NCBI GenBank assembly: GCA_910576875.1
Contig: CAJTKI010000067.1
Span: forward strand, 1 to 7,950
Origin: an uncultured Christensenella sp.
GTDB lineage: Bacteria; Bacillota; Clostridia; Christensenellales; UBA3700
DNA: 7,950 nt
Direction of reading: 5' to 3'
The notes beneath the pieces were generated by a model. That model ran no database searches and was not told the origin of the DNA. It was given only the letters and a program-made list of their open reading frames with translations. Every line of letters starts with the position of its first letter. Position 1 is the stretch's first letter. Shown piece by piece: positions 1 through 5,223 of this stretch. The translations under genes and the position numbers were made by a program.

Positions 1-106
1 GATGTTTTCGATTCTGGGCATCTTGGGCAGCATGCTGATTGTGTTGTTGGCGATTTGGTTTACGGAATTGAGCATTCGCAATCTGCGCAAGAAAAATAAA
101 TCGTAA
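1..106 (+). CDS. C-terminal end of an unidentified membrane protein (partial)
   Basis: The frame that ends with TAA at 104-106 is open to the left edge, so this is most likely the 3' end of a longer gene. The visible 34 residues are one hydrophobic stretch (Ile/Leu/Val/Gly-rich, roughly 20 residues) followed by a basic tail ending RKKNKS. That is a typical last transmembrane helix with a positively charged cytoplasmic end. An ATG at position 2 could in principle start a 34-aa single-span peptide, but no upstream sequence is visible to judge a ribosome binding site. No family can be assigned from so short a piece. No clear terminator follows the stop codon. Confidence 0.55.
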   Translation, partial: MFSILGILGSMLIVLLAIWFTELSIRNLRKKNKS

Positions 107-380
107 ATGCGCAAGGCAATCGAGCTTTGCGTGCGCCGTCGGTATCTCCGAAACGGACGCGCATGATCGACGACGACATTCGCGATATATGCGCATGGAT
201 CGAAGAGACGGCAATGCATGACCGCAACGATCAAAAGGCTGCGCAAAGGCATCGCGAAAGTTAGCAAAATCGCATCGATGCGGTACGGAAGCATGCAAAA
301 GGCGCGGCGTACGGCGCAAGAACCTTTGCGGAATAACCGCGCGTTCGATCGGGACGGCACGGCGGCGCGGTCATAAAAAA

Positions 381-419
381 TTGTGAAAAAGGGTGTCACA
401 AAAGTATCCGAAATCGGAT
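381..419. repeat. Two adjacent short inverted repeats
   Basis: TTGTGA (381-386) is mirrored by TCACAA (396-401) across 9 bases. Directly after it, ATCCGA (406-411) is mirrored by TCGGAT (414-419) across 2 bases. Both arms are perfect. They sit in a locally AT-rich patch just upstream of a possible extended -10 element, as operators often do. The TTGTGA/TCACAA pair resembles a CRP/FNR-type half-site pair, but its spacing is wider than the usual 6 bases, so I do not assign a regulator. Confidence 0.35.
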
Positions 420-426
420 CCGAGCG

Positions 427-435
427 TGATACAAT
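427..435 (+). promoter_or_regulatory. Possible extended -10 promoter
   Basis: TG-A-TACAAT fits an extended -10 element (TGnTATAAT, one mismatch). There is no good -35 box; the hexamer 17 bases upstream (407-412) is poor and lies in an inverted repeat. A transcript from about 442 would meet no convincing gene and would end at the hairpin terminator at 552-585. The element could drive a short RNA or be a chance match. Confidence 0.25.
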
Positions 436-551
436 CGAAAACAGAGCAACTACGGCGCGCGATCGGGGACGGTCGGGCGCCGTCTCTATGCAACTTGACA
501 ACGAAATCGAGCGCCGCAAACGGCGGCGCAGACTTGCGCGACTGCGGACAT

Positions 552-585
552 GCAAAACGCCGCGCGTGCTTTCGCGCGGTTTTGC
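552..585. terminator. Intrinsic terminator, probably bidirectional, after the 67-aa gene
   Basis: CCGCGCG (560-566) pairs with CGCGCGG (573-579) around a 6-base loop. An outer GCAAAA (552-557) pairs with TTTTGC (580-585), leaving a 2-base bulge at 558-559. Read on the minus strand, the GC stem is followed after two bases by TTTT, 15 bases past the stop codon at 601-603. That is where a terminator for the minus-strand gene should be. The A/T-flanked symmetry means it could also stop plus-strand transcripts. Confidence 0.65.
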
Positions 586-600
586 GAGCGGGATCGGCGA

Positions 601-804
601 TCAGATCGTCCCGTCGGTCGTCGCGAATACGGTCGGACGGAACAGTTCCTGCGCGTTGGTGCCCAGACAACTGGCGAATCCCAACAGCGTAAAGATCAGG
701 ATGAGCGGATCGCAGGAATTGGGGACGCCCGCCCGTGCGTTCGGCTCGCCGCCGCATCCGCGCATGCAGAGCAGAAGCAGCAAGATAGATAGCGTATCGG
801 ACAT
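601..804 (-). CDS. Small Leu/Cys-rich hydrophobic protein, 67 aa
   Basis: I do not recognise a named family with certainty. The start is well supported: on the minus strand AAGGAG lies a few bases before the ATG at 804-802, and a terminator hairpin follows the stop. The protein has a hydrophobic run (SILLLLLC, residues 6-13) then CGGE, a short polar stretch, a second hydrophobic run starting CDPLILIF, and a polar tail. The pattern of hydrophobic run, Cys-Gly-Gly, spacer, Cys plus hydrophobic run recalls small Gly/Cys/Leu-rich proteins of Clostridia sometimes annotated 'chorion class high-cysteine'; this is resemblance only. It may be a membrane or spore/envelope-associated peptide. It is divergent from the ArsR-type gene and shares its promoter region, so it could be a target of that repressor. 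The overlapping 371-757 frame on the same strand lacks these signals. Confidence 0.6.
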   Translation of the reverse strand: MSDTLSILLLLLCMRGCGGEPNARAGVPNSCDPLILIFTLLGFASCLGTNAQELFRPTVFATTDGTI

Positions 805-851
805 AATCTCTCCTTATCTACAAAATACCTGTTTACTCTACAATATGTCGT

Positions 852-880
852 ATTATCCGAAAACGTGCATGTTTTATAAT
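852..880. promoter_or_regulatory. Overlapping divergent promoters with central palindrome
   Basis: On the plus strand TATAAT at 875-880 is a perfect -10 box, with a weak -35 (ATTATC, 852-857) at a 17-base spacing. On the minus strand the same two hexamers swap roles: GATAAT (857-852) serves as -10 and ATTATA (880-875) as a weak -35. Start points would fall near 887 (+) and 845 (-), giving leaders of about 30 and 40 bases to the ArsR-type gene and the 67-aa gene. The palindrome 860-875 fills the shared spacer. The boxes are visible; their use is inferred, and the minus-strand promoter is the weaker call. Confidence 0.5.
860..875. promoter_or_regulatory. Palindrome, candidate ArsR-type operator
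   Basis: AAAACGTGCATGTTTT is a 16-bp inverted repeat with one mismatched pair (7 of 8 arm positions match). It lies in the spacer between the two -10-like boxes. ArsR/SmtB dimers usually bind imperfect inverted repeats that overlap their own promoter and repress transcription by blocking RNA polymerase. The position here fits autoregulation and co-control of the divergent small gene. Confidence 0.45.
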
Positions 881-917
881 CCAAAACGACAATATGAAGA
901 AAGGAGCATATCCGCCT

Positions 918-1286
918 ATGTCCATACAATGTCTCACGCTCAATCCCCAACAGGAACAATCCATCCGCACTTGCCTGCCGCCCAACGGCGCGGTTAAGGA
1001 GATCGCGGAATTTTACGCGGTGTTTTCGGATACGACGCGGCTCAAACTGCTGTCCGCGTTGGCGGTGACCGAACTGTGCGTATACGATCTGTGCGCGTTG
1101 ATCGGGCTCAATCAGACGACCGTGTCGCATCAACTCAAACTGTTGCGGGACGCGCGCATCGTCGGCTGTCGCAGACAGGGCAGAATGATCTATTATCGGA
1201 TCGTCAATCCTTATGTCAACGACGTGATGCTGACCGGCGTCAATCATCTGAGTCTGGTCAATCAACAATATTCGGACGCGGGTTGA
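918..1286 (+). CDS. ArsR/SmtB-family winged-helix repressor
   Basis: This 122-aa protein has the full ArsR fold: a dimerising N-terminal helix region, the family motif FSDTTRLKLLSAL (36-48), ELCVYDLCALIG (52-63), the recognition helix region TTVSHQLKLLRDARIV (67-82) and the wing GCRRQGRMIYYRI (83-95). Family members are dimeric repressors that release DNA when they bind metal, a thiol reagent or another signal. Cys5, Cys19, Cys54, Cys59 and Cys84 are present. CadC-type metal sensors read ELCVCD, but here Tyr56 replaces the second Cys, so a CadC site is incomplete and the inducer is unknown. I chose the ATG at 918 because AAGGAG (901-906) precedes it by 11 bases; the in-frame ATG at 894 lies upstream of that site and has none of its own. 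It probably regulates itself and the divergent 67-aa gene through the 860-875 palindrome. Confidence 0.85.
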   Translation: MSIQCLTLNPQQEQSIRTCLPPNGAVKEIAEFYAVFSDTTRLKLLSALAVTELCVYDLCALIGLNQTTVSHQLKLLRDARIVGCRRQGRMIYYRIVNPYVNDVMLTGVNHLSLVNQQYSDAG

Positions 1287-1290
1287 GCGC

Positions 1291-1328
1291 GACGCGTCCG
1301 CGCGCGGCAAAAACGCGGACTGCGCGTC
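1291..1328. repeat. Large GC-rich imperfect hairpin between arsR-type gene and uvrC
   Basis: GACGCGTCCGCG (1291-1302) can pair with 1314-1328 to give 12 base pairs interrupted by a 3-base bulge (1320-1322), with an A-rich loop. It begins 5 bases after the ArsR-type stop codon and ends just before the uvrC promoter. There is no T-run after the stem on the plus strand, so it is not a standard intrinsic terminator. It could still block read-through or protect the 3' end of the mRNA. Confidence 0.4.
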
Positions 1329-1333
1329 GTCGC

Positions 1334-1362
1334 GTGACAAGATCGCGCGGGTGTGCTATACT
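1334..1362 (+). promoter_or_regulatory. uvrC promoter (sigma-A type, extended -10)
   Basis: GTGACA (1334-1339, 5 of 6 to consensus) and TATACT (1357-1362) are separated by exactly 17 bases. TGC directly before the -10 makes it an extended -10 element. Transcription would be expected to begin about 7 bases after the -10, at or within a base of the uvrC ATG (1369). Confidence 0.75.
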
Positions 1363-1368
1363 GAAACC

Positions 1369-3222
1369 ATGGATGCAATCAAACGCAAACTTCTCGATCT
1401 GCCTTCCGATCCGGGCGTATACATCATGTATTCGCAGGCGCGGCAGATCTTGTACGTCGGCAAGGCGCGCAATCTGAAAAAGCGCGTCAATCAGTATTTT
1501 GCCAACTCCGCGAACAAGACGGAGAAGACCGTGCGTTTGGTCGCGAAGATTGCGGATTTCGACTATATCATCACGCGCAATGAGATCGAAGCGCTCGTGC
1601 TGGAAAACAATCTGATCAAACAGCATCAGCCCCCCTACAACATCCTGCTCAAAGACGACAAGAGTTATCCGTTTATCCGTATCGATACCAAGCAGGATTA
1701 TCCGCGCGTCGAAGTCGTGCGCAAACTGCGCAACGACGGCGCGAAGTATTTCGGTCCCTACATGTTGGGGATTACGTCCAAAGATATCCTGGATCTGATC
1801 CATTCCGCGTTTATGCTGCGTACGTGCAAGCACGATCTGCGCAGATTGCCCAAGTCGCACCGTCCGTGTCTCAACTATCATATCCGTCGCTGTCTCGCGC
1901 CGTGCGCGGGCAAGATCGGGCGGGACGAATATCATGCCGTCGTCGAGCAGGTGATCGCGTTCTTGCGCGGCAACGACAAGACGGTCGCGCGGTTGTTGCA
2001 CGACAAGATGATGCAGGCGTCCGAACAGGAAGACTACGAATTGGCGTTGCAGTTCAAACAAAAAGCCGAAGTGCTGGACAAACTGGTGCGCAAGCAGGTC
2101 ACGGCATTGCCCAAAGATTTCGATATGGACGTCTTTGCGATCGCGGAGAACGGACTCAACCGCACCGTGGCGATCCTGTTCGTGCGCGGCGGAAAACTCG
2201 TGGGTTCGGACAAACGCATCGTCAGCGATCTCGCGCTTGCTTCGCAGACGACGCTGTCCAATTTTATCCTGCGTTACTATGACAGCGTCGGATACATCGC
2301 GGGCGAAATCGTAACCGCGAGCGCGATCGAAGACGCGGAATTGTTGCAGGAATATCTGAGCGAAAAGAAGGGAAGCAAGGTCAACATTCTCACGCCGATC
2401 CAAGGCGTGCGCCGTCAGCTCGCGGACATGGCGGCGTCCAACGCGTCCGACTATCTGGAAAAAAGCGTCGCCGTGCAGGAGCGCAAGGACAATCTGACGA
2501 TGGGGGGCGTGTTGCAGTTGCAGGAATTTTTGCATCTCGACCGCATGCCGATCCGTATGGAATGTTATGACATCTCACACGTGCAAGGGACGGACAAAGT
2601 CGCGTCGATGGTCGTGTTCGTCAACGGCGAGCCGGCGCGCGGGCATTATCGTAAATTCAAAATCCGCACGGTGAAAGGCAACGACGATTTTGCGAGTTTG
2701 CAGGAGACGTTGACGCGGCGGCTCGAAAAGTTGCGCGATCCGGGTACGGCGGACGAGAGTTTCGGCGCGCGTCCCGATCTGATCGTCATCGACGGCGGCA
2801 AAGGACAGCTGTCCAGCGTCATGGAAGTCGTCGAGTCGCTTCCGTCGCAGGGAATTGCATTCATCTCGCTCGCCAAGCGGGAAGAAGAAGTCTTCGTCCC
2901 GCATAATTCGCAGCCCTATGTTCTGCCGCGCAACAGCTATGCGTTGCGCCTGTTGCAGCGCATCCGAGACGAAGCGCACCGATTTGCGATCACGTTCCAC
3001 CGTCAACAGCGCGGCAAGAGACAGACGCACAGCACGTTGCTCGCGATCGACGGCGTGGGAGAAGTGCGCGTCAAGCAGCTCTACGCCCGCTTCCGTACGT
3101 TGGAGAATATCCGCAACGCGTCGATCGAAGAACTGTGCCTGGCGCAGGGCATGGATCGCCGCGTCGCGACGAACATCTATCGCGCGTTCCACAAAGACGA
3201 ACAAGATCCGCCGCAAGGTTGA
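1369..3222 (+). CDS. uvrC: UvrABC excision nuclease subunit C
   Basis: UvrC makes both incisions around a DNA lesion in nucleotide excision repair, after UvrA/UvrB load at the damage. The 617-aa length matches the family (about 600 aa). Domains in order: GIY-YIG nuclease (GVYIM at 16-20, LYVGKA at 28-33); a four-Cys cluster (Cys153, 167, 175, 179) like the one reported to hold an Fe-S cluster in E. coli UvrC; the UVR helix pair that binds UvrB (about 206-240); an RNase H-like nuclease with YDISH (Asp401), VIDGGKGQL (Asp475) and DEAHRF (His537); and a C-terminal helix-hairpin-helix DNA-binding region (about 558-612). The ATG at 1369 is chosen over an in-frame GTG at 1351 because the GTG lies in the promoter and has no ribosome binding site. 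The ATG has none either and sits at the predicted transcription start, so the mRNA is probably leaderless. The stop codon overlaps the next gene's -35 box. Confidence 0.96.
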   Translation: MDAIKRKLLDLPSDPGVYIMYSQARQILYVGKARNLKKRVNQYFANSANKTEKTVRLVAKIADFDYIITRNEIEALVLENNLIKQHQPPYNILLKDDKSYPFIRIDTKQDYPRVEVVRKLRNDGAKYFGPYMLGITSKDILDLIHSAFMLRTCKHDLRRLPKSHRPCLNYHIRRCLAPCAGKIGRDEYHAVVEQVIAFLRGNDKTVARLLHDKMMQASEQEDYELALQFKQKAEVLDKLVRKQVTALPKDFDMDVFAIAENGLNRTVAILFVRGGKLVGSDKRIVSDLALASQTTLSNFILRYYDSVGYIAGEIVTASAIEDAELLQEYLSEKKGSKVNILTPIQGVRRQLADMAASNASDYLEKSVAVQERKDNLTMGGVLQLQEFLHLDRMPIRMECYDISHVQGTDKVASMVVFVNGEPARGHYRKFKIRTVKGNDDFASLQETLTRRLEKLRDPGTADESFGARPDLIVIDGGKGQLSSVMEVVESLPSQGIAFISLAKREEEVFVPHNSQPYVLPRNSYALRLLQRIRDEAHRFAITFHRQQRGKRQTHSTLLAIDGVGEVRVKQLYARFRTLENIRNASIEELCLAQGMDRRVATNIYRAFHKDEQDPPQG

Positions 3223-3247
3223 CAGCGCGCGCGGCGGGGCGTACAAT
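3219..3247 (+). promoter_or_regulatory. Promoter of the HAD-hprK operon
   Basis: A perfect TTGACA (3219-3224) and TACAAT (3242-3247, one mismatch) are 17 bases apart. The -35 box overlaps the uvrC stop codon (3220-3222). The predicted start near 3254 leaves a leader of only about 12 bases before the ATG at 3266, with no Shine-Dalgarno sequence. Confidence 0.8.
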
Positions 3248-3265
3248 AGAGACACGGTATCACTT

Positions 3266-4096
3266 ATGAAAAAATTGCGTTATTCGGTATTTTTCTGCGA
3301 TTACGACGGGACGTTGGCGTCGGACGATCATACGGTCAGTCGCGCCAATCGCGATGCGATCGCCGCGTACGTCGCGGCGGGCGGCGCGTTTGTACTGTCG
3401 ACGGGACGGCTGTTCCGCTCCGCGCGTCCGCTCGCGAAGGAATTGGGCTTGCACGGCATGCTGATCGCGTGTCAGGGCGCGGGCGTGTACGATATCGACG
3501 ACGGTCGGTGTCTGTGGGCGAACGCGCTGGAATCCGATGTCGCGATCGCGATCGCGGAATATCTGGAATCGCGTCCGGAATGCGTCCCGATGATGTATTT
3601 GGACGACGAATGCGTGACGGTGGAACGCAATCCGTATACGGACCGTTTCGTCGAGATCTGCAAGATACCGTACCGCACGACAGGCGGCGCGGCGCTGTCG
3701 CAATATCTGCGCGACGATCGCACCCGCCGTCCGACCAAACTGCTCGCCCTGGTGCAACCGCAAGACGCGGTCGAGCTGTGCGAGCGGGGCGCGCAAGCGT
3801 TGGGCGAGCGGGCGGAGTTTTGCCGTTCGCAGGACTTCATCGTCGAGATCATGCCGCCGTACGCCAACAAAGGCGTCGCGTGCAAGTACGTGTGCGAACG
3901 TCTGGGACTGGACGCAAGCGACGCGGTCGCGATCGGGGATTCGGAAAACGATCTGTCGATGATCCGTTTTGCGGGTTTGGGCGTCGCCGTCGCCAATGCG
4001 TTCGACAACGTGCGCGCGCAAGCCGATCGGGTCGCGACGAACAACAACGACGACGCGATCGCGCAAGTCATTCGCGATTGCTGTATCGAGGAGTAA
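3266..4096 (+). CDS. Cof-type HAD-IIB family phosphatase
   Basis: This 276-aa cytoplasmic protein has all four HAD motifs. Motif I is DYDGT (12-16), with Asp12 as nucleophile and Asp14 as general acid/base. Motif II is the STGR segment near residues 46-49. The catalytic Lys202 sits in ANKG, and motif IV is GDSENDLSM (225-233), which binds Mg2+. The Cof/HAD-IIB cap lies between motifs II and III. Family members hydrolyse small phosphorylated metabolites such as sugar phosphates or nucleotide cofactors; the substrate cannot be read from sequence. The ATG at 3266 fits the promoter and places motif I at the usual N-terminal position, though no ribosome binding site is visible. The stop is 3 bases before the hprK start, so the two are co-transcribed. 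In this place a sugar-phosphate role is plausible but unproven. Confidence 0.9.
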   Translation: MKKLRYSVFFCDYDGTLASDDHTVSRANRDAIAAYVAAGGAFVLSTGRLFRSARPLAKELGLHGMLIACQGAGVYDIDDGRCLWANALESDVAIAIAEYLESRPECVPMMYLDDECVTVERNPYTDRFVEICKIPYRTTGGAALSQYLRDDRTRRPTKLLALVQPQDAVELCERGAQALGERAEFCRSQDFIVEIMPPYANKGVACKYVCERLGLDASDAVAIGDSENDLSMIRFAGLGVAVANAFDNVRAQADRVATNNNDDAIAQVIRDCCIEE

Positions 4097-4099
4097 CGT

Positions 4100-5032
4100 A
4101 TGCAGGAACAAGAACGCCGTACGAGCGTATCCGTCAAACTCAAAGATTTTTGCGAGCACTGTCAGCTCGAACTGCTGGTCGGCAACGAACAGGATTACAT
4201 CACGTTTTCGTCGCTGCTGATCAATCGCCCGGGATTGCTGTTTGCGGGATTCGAGGATTATTTCGGCAGTCAACGCGTGCAGGTCATCGGCAATGCGGAG
4301 CATTTCTATTTCGAACAGCTTGACGAACAGGCGCGCGACGCGGCGTTGGAGCGGTTGTTTGCGCAACATATTCCGTGCGTGATCGTGACGCGCGGGATTG
4401 CGCCGCACCATCGTTCGTTGGAGTTGGCGGAACGGTATAATGTGCCGTTTTTGGGTTCCAAACTGACGACGACGGCGATCAATACGCTGCTGGCGGACTA
4501 TCTGGACGATCTGCTCGCGCCGTCCACGTCGCTGCACGGCACGCTGATGGACATCGGCGGCACGGGCGTGCTGTTGACCGGAGACAGCGGCATGGGCAAG
4601 AGCGAAACCGCGCTCGAACTCGTGCACCGCGGACACCGTCTCGTCGCGGACGACGCGGTCGTCGTACGCAAAGTAGACAATCAGTTGATCGGACGGGCGC
4701 CCGAGTCGATCAAGTTTTTTATGGAAGTGCGGGGCATCGGCATCATCGACGTGCGCAGCATGTTCGGCGTGGGATCGGTATTGGACAGCGACGACATCAA
4801 TCTGGTCGTGCAGTTGGAGAAGTGGAAATCGGATATGACGTACGATCGTTTCGGCAACGAAAACCGCACCGAAGAAATCCTCGGCTTGCAGATCCCGAAG
4901 ATGACGATTCCGGTCATGCCGGGCAGAAACCTGGCGATCGTCGTCGAAGTCGCCGCGCGCAATTATCGGCTCAAACGCTTCGGATACGACGCGGCGCAGA
5001 GCCTTGCCGAGCGCGCGAATCTGCGCAAATAA
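4100..5032 (+). CDS. hprK: HPr kinase/phosphorylase
   Basis: HprK phosphorylates HPr (and Crh, where present) on Ser46 using ATP or pyrophosphate and removes the phosphate when inorganic phosphate is high. It thereby controls carbon catabolite repression and PTS uptake in Bacillota. The 310-aa length is normal. An N-terminal domain (about 1-135) precedes the kinase domain. The kinase domain holds the conserved SLHG His146, the P-loop GDSGMGKS (161-168), HRLVADD (Asp184, Asp185) and the signature MEVRGIGIIDVRSMFG (208-223). The start is fixed by GAGGAG (4088-4093), 6 bases before the ATG and overlapping the stop of the HAD gene, which suggests translational coupling. It lies downstream of uvrC and the HAD gene and faces an HPr-like gene, its probable substrate or a close relative. 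No key residue appears to be missing. Confidence 0.96.
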   Translation: MQEQERRTSVSVKLKDFCEHCQLELLVGNEQDYITFSSLLINRPGLLFAGFEDYFGSQRVQVIGNAEHFYFEQLDEQARDAALERLFAQHIPCVIVTRGIAPHHRSLELAERYNVPFLGSKLTTTAINTLLADYLDDLLAPSTSLHGTLMDIGGTGVLLTGDSGMGKSETALELVHRGHRLVADDAVVVRKVDNQLIGRAPESIKFFMEVRGIGIIDVRSMFGVGSVLDSDDINLVVQLEKWKSDMTYDRFGNENRTEEILGLQIPKMTIPVMPGRNLAIVVEVAARNYRLKRFGYDAAQSLAERANLRK

Positions 5033-5043
5033 GGAGAAGCCCG

Positions 5044-5223
5044 ATGACGTCGTACGAATTGATGAAATTGGCGGAGCGGTTGGACGAAGACTGCGACGAT
5101 TTGCTGTCGGAGATCTGTTCGCTCGAACAGGCGCAGCGCTACGAGACGGACGCGGAAGCGTTTAAGCGGCGGTATAAAGAATTCTATACCGACATCAAGC
5201 TGTCGCACAAGGAAGATTGGTGA
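5044..5223 (+). CDS. Small acidic helical protein of unknown function, 59 aa
   Basis: I do not recognise this protein. It is soluble, charged and predicted mostly helical, with an acidic N-terminal half (ERLDEDCDDLLSEICSLEQA, 11-30, with Cys17 and Cys25) and a more basic, aromatic C-terminal half (KRRYKEFYTDIKLSHKEDW, 41-59). Heptad-like Leu/Ile spacing in the first half would allow a short coiled coil. Expression is well supported: AAGGAG (5031-5036) lies 7 bases before the ATG and overlaps the hprK stop, so it is the last gene of the HAD-hprK operon. Its position suggests a role linked to HprK, but nothing in the sequence shows one. The stop codon TGA directly abuts the stop of the convergent DUF4364 gene, with no base between and no terminator. 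Confidence 0.75.
   Translation: MTSYELMKLAERLDEDCDDLLSEICSLEQAQRYETDAEAFKRRYKEFYTDIKLSHKEDW

Larger units (their letters stand above)
107..600. other. Long non-coding stretch
   Basis: About 500 bases lie between the left-edge gene and the stop of the 67-aa gene, with no convincing coding region. Frames that stay open here have no ribosome binding site and Arg-rich, low-complexity translations. Listed separately are two short inverted repeats (381-419), a possible extended -10 element (427-435) and a strong hairpin terminator (552-585). The part from 107 to about 370 shows nothing I can interpret apart from two tiny overlapping frames, which I rejected. Confidence 0.5.

Noticed and set aside
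107..264. Two tiny frames (19 and 33 aa) overlapping as ATGA at 163-166
   Set aside because: The overlap looks like translational coupling, but neither start has a ribosome binding site and neither peptide looks like a protein; chance is more likely.
318..372. ACCGCGC/GCGCGGT inverted repeat as a terminator
   Set aside because: The arms are separated by a long loop and no T-run follows on the plus strand, so it is probably chance in GC-rich DNA.
371..757. 128-aa open frame on the minus strand overlapping the 67-aa gene
   Set aside because: It has no ribosome binding site, runs through the terminator hairpin and has an Arg/Ser-rich translation; the 601-804 frame has far better signals.
894..917. 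Upstream ATG at 894 as the start of the ArsR-type protein
   Set aside because: The AAGGAG site lies after this ATG and serves the one at 918; the extra 8 residues are also not part of the family fold.
383..997. 204-aa open frame on the plus strand
   Set aside because: It crosses the terminator, the 67-aa gene in antisense, the divergent promoter and the start of the ArsR-type gene, which excludes it.
1351..1368. GTG at 1351 as the uvrC start
   Set aside because: It lies inside the promoter, ahead of the predicted transcription start, and has no ribosome binding site.
1258..2535. 425-aa open frame on the minus strand
   Set aside because: Antisense to uvrC; the uvrC frame carries all expected motifs and this frame carries none.
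3260..4636. 458-aa open frame on the minus strand
   Set aside because: Antisense to the HAD phosphatase and hprK, with Arg/Gln-rich low-complexity sequence and no family motif.
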